Shown one piece after another: positions 14,702-23,106 of a stretch of DNA of 45,006 bases. A model generated the notes under the pieces. The model was not told the origin of the DNA and made no database searches. It saw only the letters and a program-made list of their open reading frames with translations. The DNA lies in contig NZ_SEOO01000030.1 of the NCBI RefSeq assembly GCF_004152865.1, positions 1-45,006 on the forward strand, in the 5' to 3' direction. The stretch is from Sphingobium cupriresistens. Lineage in GTDB: Bacteria > Pseudomonadota > Alphaproteobacteria > Sphingomonadales > Sphingomonadaceae. Every line of letters starts with the position of its first letter. Within the stretch, counting starts at the first letter, position 1. The position numbers and the translations under genes were made by a program.

Positions 14702-15259
14702 TCAATCCAGCGACGGTCGCGCCGCGCCGTTGGCGAGGTAGTCCGCTATCGCGTGATAGATCGCGCCCTGCTGACCCAGCCGGCTTTCGAACAGGGTGAA
14801 GCGATCGACCCTGAAGGGCGCGCGGTTGAGGGCGGCGTGGCGGGCCAGGAAGGGGTCGATCAGGCCGCCTGATCGGCCGAAGCGGGCAAGGGTGACATGG
14901 GGGAGATAGGCGCGGCTTTCGGGCGACAGGCCGATGGACACGCAGGCGCGGTCGATTTTCCGATGCAGCGCGGCCAACGGATCGCGCGGCTTCACGCCGG
15001 CCCAGAGCGTATCGACCACGCCCTTGCGGTCGAACGCGCCGACGCCTGTCAGATGGACGTCGAACGGGGCGAAGCGGATCGCGCCCAGCGCGTCGGCGAT
15101 GTCGTTGGCGCGGTGGCGGTCGACTGCGCCGATGAAGCGCAGCGTCAGGTGCAGTTGATCGTCGCTTTGCCACCGTGCGCCATCGACCCCGTCCATCAGG
15201 GACAGGAGGTGGGCGCGCTGATCGGCGGGCGGGCGGATGGCGACGAACAGGCGGTGCAT
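14702..15259 (-). CDS. thpR: RNA 2',3'-cyclic phosphodiesterase (2H family)
   Basis: This is a 2H-phosphoesterase that opens 2',3'-cyclic phosphates at RNA ends and was first named 2'-5' RNA ligase. The 185-residue product starts MHRLFVAIRPP, with the two HxTx motifs His37-Leu-Thr-Leu ('DQLHLTLRFIG') and His121-Val-Thr-Leu ('YLPHVTLARFG'), and ends 'IYHAIADYLANG'. A much longer open frame runs upstream but lacks family similarity. It is divergent from the Bax-inhibitor gene across a 123-base region. Confidence 0.92.
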   Translation of the reverse strand: MHRLFVAIRPPADQRAHLLSLMDGVDGARWQSDDQLHLTLRFIGAVDRHRANDIADALGAIRFAPFDVHLTGVGAFDRKGVVDTLWAGVKPRDPLAALHRKIDRACVSIGLSPESRAYLPHVTLARFGRSGGLIDPFLARHAALNRAPFRVDRFTLFESRLGQQGAIYHAIADYLANGAARPSLD

Positions 15260-15312
15260 GGGGCCGATATAGGATGATCGACGCGATCCGTCACCGCTCG
15301 TGCCGGTTTGGC

Positions 15313-15341
15313 TTGAATCATGCGACCAATGCGCCGATAAT
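15313..15341 (+). promoter_or_regulatory. Sigma-70-type promoter of the Bax-inhibitor-like gene
   Basis: TTGAAT at 15313-15318 and GATAAT at 15336-15341 are separated by 17 bases, close to the consensus, and lie 42 bases before the start codon. A 7-bp hairpin ACCGGCA/TGCCGGT (15348-15366) occupies the leader just before AAGGAG. Confidence 0.6.
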
Positions 15342-15382
15342 AGGGATACCGGCAAGACATGCCGGTGAAGGAGACGATTTTC

Positions 15383-16117
15383 ATGGCCAACTGGTCCGAC
15401 CCCCGTTCCGACATTGCGGGCTTTGGCGGCGCCACCGCTGCGCGCGGCGAGGCGTTCGACGCCGGGCTTCGCAGCTATATGCTGTCGGTCTATAATTATA
15501 TGGCGAGCGGCGTGCTGCTGACGGGCGTCGTCGCGCTGCTGTTCGCATCGAGCGGCATGGCGGCGTCCGTGTTCACCGGCCCCGGCATCCTGAAATATAT
15601 CGTGATGTTCGCGCCTTTGCTGTTCGTTATGGTGCTGAGTTTCGGGATTAATCGCCTGTCCACCGTGGCGGCGCAGGGCCTGTTCTGGGCCTATGCGGCG
15701 GTGATGGGCGTATCGTTGTCCTACATCTTCCTGGCCTATACCGGCACGTCGATCGCGCAGACGTTCTTTGCGACGGCAGCGGCCTTTGCGGGGTTGAGCC
15801 TGTGGGGCTACACCACCAAGAAGGATCTGTCGGGTTTCGGCACCTTCCTGATCATGGGCGTGGTCGGTCTGCTGGTGGCGAGCCTGATCAACATCTTCAT
15901 GCAATCGAATGCGATGAGCCTGGTCATCAGCGGCGTCGGCGTGCTGCTGTTCGCGGGTCTGACCGCCTATGACACGCAGAAGATCAAGAGCATTTATGCG
16001 CAGGTCGCGGGCACCGACATGATGGGCAAGTCGGTGGTGATGGGAGCGTTGAACCTCTATCTCGACTTCATCAACATGTTCATGTTCCTGCTGCGCCTGT
16101 TCGGCGATCGTCGCTGA
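15383..16117 (+). CDS. Bax inhibitor-1/YccA family membrane protein
   Basis: This 244-residue inner-membrane protein of the BI-1 (TMBIM/YccA) family has about seven transmembrane segments (from residue 40 to 240) after an N-terminal soluble part 'FDAGLRSYMLSVYNYMASGV', which is typical. Late motifs include 'GLTAYDTQKIKSIY' and the C-terminal 'GALNLYLDFINMFMFLLRLFG', the family hallmark. Relatives act as pH-dependent calcium leaks or modulate the FtsH protease; the role here is not shown. ATG 15383 follows AAGGAG by 9 bases. A near-consensus promoter and a perfect terminator make it a single-gene unit. Confidence 0.95.
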   Translation: MANWSDPRSDIAGFGGATAARGEAFDAGLRSYMLSVYNYMASGVLLTGVVALLFASSGMAASVFTGPGILKYIVMFAPLLFVMVLSFGINRLSTVAAQGLFWAYAAVMGVSLSYIFLAYTGTSIAQTFFATAAAFAGLSLWGYTTKKDLSGFGTFLIMGVVGLLVASLINIFMQSNAMSLVISGVGVLLFAGLTAYDTQKIKSIYAQVAGTDMMGKSVVMGALNLYLDFINMFMFLLRLFGDRR

Positions 16118-16138
16118 TCCTTGCGGACTTGTGCGTAT

Positions 16139-16172
16139 AAAAGGCCCGGCGGAGCGATCCGCCGGGCCTTTT
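16139..16172 (+). terminator. Intrinsic terminator of the Bax-inhibitor-like gene
   Basis: Stem AAAAGGCCCGGCGGA (16139-16153), loop GCGA, stem TCCGCCGGGCCTTTT (16158-16172). The A-tract and T-tract let it work in both directions, which suits the convergent glutathione transferase gene. Confidence 0.92.
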
Positions 16173-16197
16173 CGTTGATGAGACAATGGCCGGTCGT

Positions 16198-16255
16198 TTC
16201 GAGCGCAGTCGAACAACGCATGGGAAGCGCCAGCCGCTTCTCGACTGCGCTCGAA
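16198..16255. repeat. Inverted pair of the TCGACTGCGCTCGAA repeat
   Basis: TTCGAGCGCAGTCGA (16198-16212) and its exact complement TCGACTGCGCTCGAA (16241-16255) flank 28 bases. The same unit occurs singly at 9391-9405. It lies between convergent genes and could form a long cruciform or mRNA hairpin, as REP/BIME elements do. Confidence 0.85.
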
Positions 16256-16272
16256 GCGAGTGGAGGGGTAGC

Positions 16273-16905
16273 TCAGCCCTCTTTCTGCATCGCGGCGATC
16301 AGGGCGCCGTCTATTTCTTTCTGCCGCTTATAGGCGGGGCGGTCGCGCAGGCGGGCGGCATAGGCTTCGAAAACGGGGCGACTAGGGATGGACTGGAAGC
16401 TGATGCCCCAGTCGATCTGCGAGCCGACATAAACGTCGGCGGCGGTGAATTGGTCACCGCAGATCCAGGCGTCACCCGATATCGCGGTTTCCAGCGCATC
16501 GATCGTGTCTTCGAACCTGCCATAGCCCGCTGTGCGCTCGCGCCCTTCGGGCAGGGCGAAGCCCATCGCCTTGTTGGTGACGGCGGCTTCGACCGGGCCG
16601 GCGGCGAAGAAGAAGAGCCAGCGATAATAGGCATGGCGATCGGCCGGGGGCGGGGCGAGGTTGGCGGCCGGGAAGGCGTCGGCCAGATAGGCGCAGATGG
16701 CGGCGCATTCGGTGACGATCCGGCCGCCATGGACGATGGCCGGCACCTTGCCCATCGGGTTGACCGCCAGATAGTCGGGCGCCTTCATCGACGCGGCATA
16801 ATCGAGGACGACCGTTTCATAGGACGCGCCGACCTCCTCCAGCATCCAGCGGGCGATCTGCCCGCGCGACATGGGGTTGGTGTAGAAAATCAGCTCTTGG
16901 GTCAT
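16273..16905 (-). CDS. Glutathione S-transferase family protein
   Basis: This cytosolic GST-fold protein of 210 residues has an N-terminal thioredoxin-like domain (residues 1-80: 'LIFYTNPMSRGQIARWMLEEVGA', 'VNPMGKVPAIVHGG', 'VTECAAICAYLAD') with Ser/Arg near the glutathione site and the cis-proline in GKVPAI. The C-terminal helical domain carries 'FTAADVYVGSQIDWG', the N-capping motif of GSTs. The start at 16905 follows AGGAGC. Substrate is unknown; GSTs of sphingomonads often act in aromatic degradation or stress defence. The exported unknown protein lies upstream on the same strand with a 67-base gap. Confidence 0.92.
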   Translation of the reverse strand: MTQELIFYTNPMSRGQIARWMLEEVGASYETVVLDYAASMKAPDYLAVNPMGKVPAIVHGGRIVTECAAICAYLADAFPAANLAPPPADRHAYYRWLFFFAAGPVEAAVTNKAMGFALPEGRERTAGYGRFEDTIDALETAISGDAWICGDQFTAADVYVGSQIDWGISFQSIPSRPVFEAYAARLRDRPAYKRQKEIDGALIAAMQKEG

Positions 16906-16972
16906 GACGCGCTCCTGAATCGCAAGGCGGCAAGGGTGGCGCACGGACGGGCCGAGCGCCACCCCGTTTCGA

Positions 16973-18211
16973 TCAGCAGCCCACACCCATGGCGCCGCCG
17001 AGCATCCCGCCCAAGCCGCCGCGACACTTGTTTTTCTTCGGCTGGGGCGCGGGTTCGTCGCCTTCATCCGCGTCGTCGGCCTGGCTCATCATGTCCCCCA
17101 TGTCCGGGCCGTTCAGCATCCACATTGTGTTGGCGCGATAGCGGACGCGGGCGATCCATTCCGGCTTCCAGGCGATCTTGGGATCTGCGGGGCGGGGCGG
17201 GTAGGCGAAGTTCGCTTCGGGACCATAGGCGTAGAGGCTGCCCATCAGCATCTCTCCGCCCGCCTGGGTGACCGCGGCGGGGACGGTGCAACTGGTCTGG
17301 CTGGGCGGCATGACGATTTTCTGCGCGATCATCTTTTGCACGGCGGCGGGCGACATCCAGTCCCAGACCGGGCCGCCGAACGCCTGGGTGGCGGAAGACG
17401 CCCACCAGACCATGTCGCCGTTGCCCTGCGCGCCGAAGGCCCATGCATAATAGCCGGTCGCCTGGGGCAGGCTGTTCCAGCTAATGATCGTGGCGCCACC
17501 GGCGATCTGCCGGGCGGCGCCGGTGATGGCGGGCATGAAATCCTGTCTCAGGGTGAAGGCGATGTCGGGGCTGTAATTGCCGGCGATGCGATGGTCGCCG
17601 AGCAGGGAGCTGTTGGCGGGGACGGTCTTACGGGTCTGGCCGTTGGGCCAGTCGCCATAGGTCTTGCTGTTCGAGGCGCGGATTTGCCATTCCTGTGGAA
17701 TCGATGCGCCGCTCATGTAGAGGCCGGGGGGCATCTGACCCTTCGCAACCTTGGCGAAGTCGATCACGACCGGCTGGCCGGGGCCGGGCGTCGCGCCGCA
17801 GCCCCAATAGATGAGCAGGCGGCCCCTGGGGCGTTCGCCGGGGATGGGCTGGTCGTCGCTGGGGATGACGCGCGGGGTGACGAGCGGGACCGAAGCGCCC
17901 AGGCCAGCGGTGGCAGGCAGGAAATGGTCGGCCGCGGGCGCGCCGCTGGTGGGCGCGCGGGTGGAGCCGAGGCGCAGGACGAGTTCGTGGAGCGGCTGGT
18001 TGCGGCCGCCGCCCATTATCATGCCCATGGCCGCGCCCATGCCGCCTCCACCACCGGCCATGGCGGCCATGCCGGACATTGTGCCAGCGTCGATCGTGTA
18101 GCGGGCGATGGGGCCGGACGCCTGCTGGCTGGTGCCGGGGGCGGCGAGGAGGGTGAAGGATGCAAGCAGAAACGCGCCGCGAGCGGGGCGCGAAGTCAGG
18201 AGTTTGCGCAC
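16973..18211 (-). CDS. Exported protein of unknown function (412 aa)
   Basis: No family is recognised. From GTG 18211, preceded by AAGGA, the 412-residue product begins VRKLLTSRPARGAFLLASFTL, a signal-peptide-like segment ending near 'AAPGTS'. It contains a Gly/Met-rich stretch ('MAGGGGGMGAAMGMIMGGG'), 'RLLIYWGCGATPGPGQPVVIDF', two 'W-W' sites ('DMVWWASS', 'VWDWMSP') and a short acidic stretch before a basic, Gly-rich Cys end ('KNKCRGGLGGMLGG', final 'GC'). The repeated 'W' and 'SWNSLPQATGYYAWAFG' wording suggests a beta-rich periplasmic protein. In-frame extension to 18316 would bury the signal. The hydrolase gene lies upstream on the same strand with a 70-base gap. Confidence 0.7.
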   Translation of the reverse strand: MRKLLTSRPARGAFLLASFTLLAAPGTSQQASGPIARYTIDAGTMSGMAAMAGGGGGMGAAMGMIMGGGRNQPLHELVLRLGSTRAPTSGAPAADHFLPATAGLGASVPLVTPRVIPSDDQPIPGERPRGRLLIYWGCGATPGPGQPVVIDFAKVAKGQMPPGLYMSGASIPQEWQIRASNSKTYGDWPNGQTRKTVPANSSLLGDHRIAGNYSPDIAFTLRQDFMPAITGAARQIAGGATIISWNSLPQATGYYAWAFGAQGNGDMVWWASSATQAFGGPVWDWMSPAAVQKMIAQKIVMPPSQTSCTVPAAVTQAGGEMLMGSLYAYGPEANFAYPPRPADPKIAWKPEWIARVRYRANTMWMLNGPDMGDMMSQADDADEGDEPAPQPKKNKCRGGLGGMLGGAMGVGC

Positions 18212-18281
18212 AACATCTGTTCCTTGATCGTTACGGAAGAGATGCGACCTTTTTTCTGGGATGGGCGCTTGTAGCAGAGAT

Positions 18282-18953
18282 TCAGGCGGCCGGGGAGGGT
18301 CGTTCGAACTGACCATGGCGCAGAAAATGCGTGATCTGGTCGGTGACCGGACGGCGGTAGATCATGGCGGTATGGGCGACGGGAAGAACGAGATGATCGG
18401 TCTGGCCGGGCAGGTGCGTAGCGGCGACGCTGACCTTGCCGTCATTGGGTGCGCGGAAGACGAGGTGGGAGAGCGCGCTGATCATCGGGCGGTCGCCGGC
18501 TATAATGCCGAGAGGATAGTCGATCGGGCCGAACAGCGCATGTGTCGCGGCGTCGCGTCGGGTGCGCAGGAGCGCCCCCGAATTGTTGAGGATCGGGCGA
18601 TCAAGGCGCAAACGATAGAGGAGATCTGCTAGTTCGCTGCCGCTGTTGGGCGTGCCGAGCATGACGACGCGGCCGAGATGGGCAGGACGGTGGCGGGCGA
18701 GATAGGCGCGCAGTAGCAGACCGCCCATCGAGTGGCCGACGCAATGGAGGCGGTGGGCGGTGTAGGCGGGAGCGGCGGTGATACGCTGGTGGAGATGCGC
18801 CAGCACGCGGTCGATCGGCCAGCGCCAGCTAGGGTAGCCGATGTTCGCGACGGTGTAGCCGGCAGCGTGGAGGCGGCGGGCGAGGAGGGTGGTCTGGAGC
18901 GGGTGACCGCCGAAGCCGTGGAGGAGGAGGATGGATTCGGTCGGCTGGGTCAT
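18282..18953 (-). CDS. Alpha/beta hydrolase, lipase/acyltransferase-like
   Basis: This 223-residue single-domain alpha/beta hydrolase has 'LLLHGFGGHP' (residues 9-18, oxyanion hole) and the nucleophile elbow 'GHSMGG' with Ser75. Late 'NDGKVSVAATHL' and 'VLPVAHTAM' would supply the acid and His. The layout resembles the PGAP1/triacylglycerol lipase-like group of small esterases. No signal peptide is seen, so it is probably cytoplasmic. Substrate cannot be read from the sequence. Confidence 0.88.
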   Translation of the reverse strand: MTQPTESILLLHGFGGHPLQTTLLARRLHAAGYTVANIGYPSWRWPIDRVLAHLHQRITAAPAYTAHRLHCVGHSMGGLLLRAYLARHRPAHLGRVVMLGTPNSGSELADLLYRLRLDRPILNNSGALLRTRRDAATHALFGPIDYPLGIIAGDRPMISALSHLVFRAPNDGKVSVAATHLPGQTDHLVLPVAHTAMIYRRPVTDQITHFLRHGQFERPSPAA

Positions 18954-19020
18954 GGGGTTAGGTTCATCTTGCGGTGTGTCGGCGAAAGCAGGCGTTCAAG
19001 TCCGCGAGCGGCTTTCCCCC

Positions 19021-19087
19021 CTCATCCAACTTCGCCTAACGCGCTGCGCGCTTGAGGCTGCGTATCCTTCTCCCCGCGGGGAGAAGG
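19021..19087. repeat. Dispersed intergenic repeat, copy 2, ending in a 22-base palindrome
   Basis: This is the second copy of the element at 1296-1353, with the same order of words. It ends in CCTTCTCCCC (19066-19075), GC, GGGGAGAAGG (19078-19087), a perfect hairpin. The element lies between the hydrolase and clpA genes. Confidence 0.7.
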
Positions 19088-19096
19088 GCAAATAGA

Positions 19097-19122
19097 AAGG
19101 GCGGCCGTTGCGGGCCGCCCTT
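19097..19122 (-). terminator. Terminator of clpA
   Basis: Stem AAGGGCGGCC (19097-19106), 6-base loop, stem GGCCGCCCTT (19113-19122). On the minus strand the hairpin is followed by TCTATTT. It lies 21 bases after the clpA stop. Confidence 0.8.
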
Positions 19123-19143
19123 GTTTATCTTGCTGGAAGGCTC

Positions 19144-21462
19144 TTATTTCGTGCCTTCCGATGCCTTGGCCTTGCCGCCCTTCTTGCCCTTTTTGGGGGC
19201 GGCGGGGGTGATCTGGAAGGCCAAAGCTTCGTCCTTCATATGGACATGGACCTCGCCGCCATGGACCAGCTTGCCGAACAACAGTTCCTCGGCCAGCGGC
19301 TGCTTGATTTTTTCCTGCATCAGGCGGCCCATCGGACGGGCGCCGTACAGCTTGTCATAGCCCTTCTTGGTCAGCCAGTCCTTGGCATCCTGATCCAGGG
19401 TGATGTGAACGTCGCGGTCGGCCAGTTGCAGTTCCAGTTGCAGCACGAACTTGTCGATGACGCGGGCCACCACTTCGGTCGGCAGATAGTCGAACGGCAC
19501 GATCGCATCGAGGCGGTTGCGGAATTCGGGGGTGAAGAGTTTCTTCACCGCATCCTCCTGCACATCTTCGCGGGTAAATTCGCCGAAACCGATGCTTTCC
19601 TTCGCCATGTCCGACGCACCGGCATTGGTGGTCATGATGAGGATGGTGTTGCGGAAATCGACGGTCTTGCCGTGATGATCGGTCAGGCGGCCATTATCCA
19701 TCACCTGCAAGAGGATGTTGAACAGGTCCGGGTGCGCCTTTTCGATCTCGTCCAGCAGCAGCACGCTGTGCGGTTGCTGGTCGACGGCGTCGGTCAGCAG
19801 GCCGCCCTGGTCATAGCCGACATAGCCCGGAGGCGCGCCGATCAGACGGCTGACCGAATGGCGTTCCATATATTCCGACATGTCGAAACGCTGGAGCGGG
19901 ATGCCCATGATCGATGCGAGCTGGCGCGCGACCTCCGTCTTGCCGACGCCGGTGGGGCCGGAGAAAAGATAGTTGCCGATCGGCTTGTCGGGATCCCGCA
20001 GGCCCGCGCGCGACAGCTTGATCGCGGAGGACAGCACCTCGATCGCCTTGTCCTGACCGAAGACGACGCGCTTCAAGTCCGTAGTCAGGGAACTGAGCAC
20101 GGTCTTGTCGTCGGACGACACAGTCTTGGGCGGGATGCGGGCCATGGTCGCGATGACCTGCTCGATCTCCTTGGGCGTGATCGTCTTCTTGCGCTTGGAC
20201 GGCACCACGAGCATCTGCATGGCGCCGACCTCGTCGATTACGTCGATCGCCTTGTCGGGCAATTTCCGGTCGTTGATGTAGCGCGCCGACAACTCCACCG
20301 CCGCCTTGATCGCGTCGGGCGTATATTTGACGTGGTGATGCTCCTCGAACGCGGTGCGCAGGCCGGCGAGAATCTTGATCGTATCCTCGATCGTGGGTTC
20401 GTTCACGTCGATCTTCTGGAAGCGCCGCAGCAGCGCACGATCCTTTTCGAAATGGTTGCGGAATTCCTTGTAGGTGGTCGATCCGATGCAGCGGATCGTG
20501 CCGCCCGACAGAGCGGGTTTCAGCAGGTTCGACGCATCCATCGCGCCGCCACTGGTCGCGCCAGCGCCGATCACGGTGTGAATCTCATCGATGAAGAGGA
20601 CCGCGTGCGGCATCTTTTCCAATTCGGTGACGACGGCCTTCAATCGTTCCTCGAAATCGCCGCGATAGCGGGTGCCGGCCAGCAGCGCGCCCATGTCGAG
20701 CGAGTAGATGACCGCTTCCTTGAGCACGTCGGGCACTTCGCCCTCGACGATCTTGCGCGCCAGACCTTCCGCGATCGCAGTCTTGCCCACGCCCGGATCG
20801 CCGACATAGAGCGGGTTGTTCTTGGACCGGCGGCACAGGATCTGGATCGTGCGATCCACTTCGGCAGTGCGGCCGATCAGCGGATCGACCTTGCCCCGGC
20901 CCGCTTTCTCGTTGAGGTTGACGGTGAACTGTTCGAGGGCGCTGTCCTTCTTGGCCTTGCCGTCCTGCACCTTCTTTTCCTCCTCGGAAGCGCCCTTTGT
21001 CTCCTGACGCTCGGGCGTGGGCGTGCCCTTGCCGACGCCATGGCTGATGAAGCTCACGGCATCGAGGCGGCTCATATCCTGCTGTTGCAGGAAATAGACG
21101 GCATAGGATTCGCGTTCGGAGAAGAGCGCGACGAGCACATTGGCGCCCGTCACCTCATCCTTGCCGGACGACTGGACATGGAGGATGGCGCGTTGAACCA
21201 CGCGCTGGAAACCGCTGGTGGGGGAAGGATCGCTGGACCCCTCGACCTTCAGGCTGTCGAGTTCGGTATCGAGATACTGGGTGACGGCGTCGCCCAGTTC
21301 GCCGATTTCCACGCCGCACGCCTGCATCACCTTTGACGCATGTTCGTCATCAATCAGCGCCAGAAGCAGATGCTCCAGCGTGGCATATTCATGCTTGCGC
21401 TCCGACGCATGGGTCAGCGCATTGTGCAGGGTGGTTTCCAGAGCGGGTGCGAAAGAAGGCAT
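19144..21462 (-). CDS. clpA: ATP-dependent Clp protease ATP-binding subunit ClpA
   Basis: ClpA unfolds substrates and feeds them to ClpP. The 772-residue product has the Clp N domain (residues 1-145, 'ALTHASERKHEYATLEHLLLAL'), a first AAA+ module with Walker A GDPGVGKT (221-228) and 'VLFIDEIHTVIGAG', and a second module with GPTGVGKT, 'LLLDEIEKAHPD' and sensor 'NTILIMTTNAG'. The IGFG loop typical of ClpP-binding partners is present as 'ESIGFGEF'. A middle coiled domain is lacking, so it is ClpA and not ClpB. The start at ATG 21462 follows AGGAG; an in-frame extension of 48 residues has no N-domain similarity. No clpS gene is adjacent, although clpS often precedes clpA. Confidence 0.97.
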   Translation of the reverse strand: MPSFAPALETTLHNALTHASERKHEYATLEHLLLALIDDEHASKVMQACGVEIGELGDAVTQYLDTELDSLKVEGSSDPSPTSGFQRVVQRAILHVQSSGKDEVTGANVLVALFSERESYAVYFLQQQDMSRLDAVSFISHGVGKGTPTPERQETKGASEEEKKVQDGKAKKDSALEQFTVNLNEKAGRGKVDPLIGRTAEVDRTIQILCRRSKNNPLYVGDPGVGKTAIAEGLARKIVEGEVPDVLKEAVIYSLDMGALLAGTRYRGDFEERLKAVVTELEKMPHAVLFIDEIHTVIGAGATSGGAMDASNLLKPALSGGTIRCIGSTTYKEFRNHFEKDRALLRRFQKIDVNEPTIEDTIKILAGLRTAFEEHHHVKYTPDAIKAAVELSARYINDRKLPDKAIDVIDEVGAMQMLVVPSKRKKTITPKEIEQVIATMARIPPKTVSSDDKTVLSSLTTDLKRVVFGQDKAIEVLSSAIKLSRAGLRDPDKPIGNYLFSGPTGVGKTEVARQLASIMGIPLQRFDMSEYMERHSVSRLIGAPPGYVGYDQGGLLTDAVDQQPHSVLLLDEIEKAHPDLFNILLQVMDNGRLTDHHGKTVDFRNTILIMTTNAGASDMAKESIGFGEFTREDVQEDAVKKLFTPEFRNRLDAIVPFDYLPTEVVARVIDKFVLQLELQLADRDVHITLDQDAKDWLTKKGYDKLYGARPMGRLMQEKIKQPLAEELLFGKLVHGGEVHVHMKDEALAFQITPAAPKKGKKGGKAKASEGTK

Positions 21463-21504
21463 GTCTGTTCTACTCCTGGCCCCAAAGAGGGGCGGTATCG
21501 AACC

Positions 21505-21535
21505 ATATGTCGGCATTGCTCGACGCGGGATCAAG
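21505..21535 (-). promoter_or_regulatory. Possible sigma-32 (heat shock) promoter of clpA
   Basis: On the minus strand CTTGATC (21535-21529) and CCGACATAT (21513-21505) are separated by 15 bases. This resembles the CTTGAA and CCCATnT elements of RpoH promoters and lies about 43 bases before the start codon. The match is partial. Confidence 0.35.
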
Positions 21536-21615
21536 GCCATGGCCCTGACCAGCGGAATTGCCTGACTGCCCAAGCCCAATGGCGCCCTTATCGGCGCAGG
21601 GGGCACGGCGCGGGT

Positions 21616-21813
21616 TCATCGCCTGAATAACGCCTCGGCACTTGCCTTATGGTTAACGGCGTTTTCTTTTGTCGATCTGGTGCGCGCGATTTCCGTTTCC
21701 AGAGCGCGGATGCGGGCGTCCAGTTCGGCAACGGACAAAGGCCCCAGATCCTGCCTGGGCAGGCGGGCCAGAGGATCATCTCCCTTGTTCGGCAGATCGT
21801 CATCCAAGTCCAT
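21616..21813 (-). CDS. DUF1192 small protein
   Basis: This 65-residue protein of family DUF1192 starts 'MDLDDDLPNKGDDPLARL' and continues 'RQDLGPLSVAELDARIRALETEIAR', a short coiled coil, ending 'HKASAEALFRR'. All are marks of this alphaproteobacterial family of unknown function. It is divergent from the quinone oxidoreductase gene and co-directional with clpA, 153 bases upstream of the clpA start. The ribosome site is weak (AGGG about 13 bases away). Confidence 0.85.
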   Translation of the reverse strand: MDLDDDLPNKGDDPLARLPRQDLGPLSVAELDARIRALETEIARTRSTKENAVNHKASAEALFRR

Positions 21814-21916
21814 GACGCCAATGTTGACCCTGCGGGCCACTCTGTCAATAAGGGCGCTGGCTCCGTCCGTCGATTTCTGGTGCGGTGCAACATGGTTAAT
21901 CACCGGGGACAGTAAG

Positions 21917-22921
21917 ATGGCGGATGTGGACGCAATAGCGCGCGAAATGACGGCGATCGCGATTCCCACGCCGGGCGGGCCGGAAGCGCTGGTGCCGGAA
22001 CGGCGGCCGGTGCCGGTGCCGGGCGCGGGCGAGGTGCTGATCCGCGTGGCCGCTGCGGGCGTCAATCGGCCCGACGTGCTGCAACGGCAGGGCAAATATC
22101 CGCCGCCGCCGGGGGCTTCGGACATTCCGGGGCTGGAGGTGGCCGGAACCATCGTGGCGGCCGGCAGCGGCGCGGATAAGCTGGTGGGGCAGAAGGTCTG
22201 CGCGCTGCTGGCGGGCGGCGGCTATGCCGAATATGCGGTGGCGCCGGCGGGGCAATGCCTGCCGCTGCCCGACGATTATGATCTGGCCGAGGCGGCGGCG
22301 CTGCCCGAAACCCTGTTCACCGTGTGGACCAACTTGTTCGAGCGCGCCTATGCGGTGGGCGGCGATACGGTGCTGGTCCATGGCGGGACCAGCGGCATCG
22401 GCACGATGGCGATCCGCTTGTGCAACTTGTTCGACGTGCGCGTGATCGTGACCTGCGGGTCGGACGAGAAATGCGCACAGGCCAAGGCGTGGGGCGCGGA
22501 CCATGCGGTCAATTACAAGACGCAGGACTATGTCGAGGAAGTGAAGACGATCACCGGCGGGCAGGGGGTGCAGGCGGTGCTCGACATGGTCGGCGGCGAT
22601 TATGTGCCGCGTAACCTGTCCTGTCTGGCCGAGGATGGGCGGCATGTGTCGATAGCGGTGCTGGGCGGGCCGAAGGCGGAAATCTTCATCCCGGCGATCA
22701 TGAGTAAGCGGTTGACCATCACCGGATCGACGCTGCGGGCGCGGTCGGTGGGCTTCAAGAGCCTGGTCGCGGATGAGCTGATGCGGACGGTGTGGTCGTT
22801 CGTGGGCGAGGAGAAGCTTCGCCCGGCGATGGACCAGAAGTTCGCGCTGACGGATGCGGCGAAGGCGCACGCGCGGATGGATGCGGGCGAGCATTTCGGG
22901 AAGATCGTGCTGGTGGTTTGA
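21917..22921 (+). CDS. NAD(P)H:quinone oxidoreductase, PIG3/zinc-free MDR family
   Basis: This 334-residue medium-chain reductase uses NADPH to reduce quinones or enals. It has a GroES-like N-terminal domain ('GEVLIRVAAAGVNRPDVLQRQGKYPPPPG') and a Rossmann domain with 'VLVHGGTSGIGTMAI' and 'GADHAVNYKTQDY'. The structural zinc cysteines of alcohol dehydrogenases are absent. The N-terminal 'MTAIAIPTPGGPEAL' and 'YPPPPGASDIPGLEVAGTI' are typical of the PIG3 (TP53I3-like) group. The stop overlaps the ATG of a small zinc-ribbon gene (TGATG), implying translational coupling. Confidence 0.92.
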   Translation: MADVDAIAREMTAIAIPTPGGPEALVPERRPVPVPGAGEVLIRVAAAGVNRPDVLQRQGKYPPPPGASDIPGLEVAGTIVAAGSGADKLVGQKVCALLAGGGYAEYAVAPAGQCLPLPDDYDLAEAAALPETLFTVWTNLFERAYAVGGDTVLVHGGTSGIGTMAIRLCNLFDVRVIVTCGSDEKCAQAKAWGADHAVNYKTQDYVEEVKTITGGQGVQAVLDMVGGDYVPRNLSCLAEDGRHVSIAVLGGPKAEIFIPAIMSKRLTITGSTLRARSVGFKSLVADELMRTVWSFVGEEKLRPAMDQKFALTDAAKAHARMDAGEHFGKIVLVV

Positions 22922-23106
22922 TGGGGGTCATTAGCGAACCCGAAGGCTGTAAGCGTTGCGGACATCTCATCGGTTATCACTGGGATGGTGACGGGGAAAT
23001 GTGGTGCACCGCCTGCGAGTGTAAGGGATATGTTGACCCCGATGAGCCAAAAGTCGTGAGCCGACGTCCTAATGCTGCGGATGATAAAAGGGAGATGTCA
23101 CCCTGA
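22921..23106 (+). CDS. Small zinc-ribbon-like protein coupled to the quinone oxidoreductase
   Basis: The 61-residue product reads MGVISEPEGCKRCGHLIGYH, then 'WCTACECKGYVDPDEP'. Two cysteine pairs, CKRC and CTAC (plus one further Cys), form a likely zinc ribbon. It starts at ATG 22921 inside the stop of the reductase gene. The last codons and the stop (23104-23106) fall in an intergenic repeat that begins around 23099, so the C-terminus may have been altered by repeat insertion. No function is known; by context it may assist the reductase or bind nucleic acid. Confidence 0.7.
   Translation: MGVISEPEGCKRCGHLIGYHWDGDGEMWCTACECKGYVDPDEPKVVSRRPNAADDKREMSP

Noticed and set aside
19108..21336. A 742-codon open frame antisense to clpA
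   Set aside because: Its codons mirror the clpA codons; the sequence is His/Arg/Asp-rich with no ribosome site or domain. Long antisense frames are usual at this GC content.
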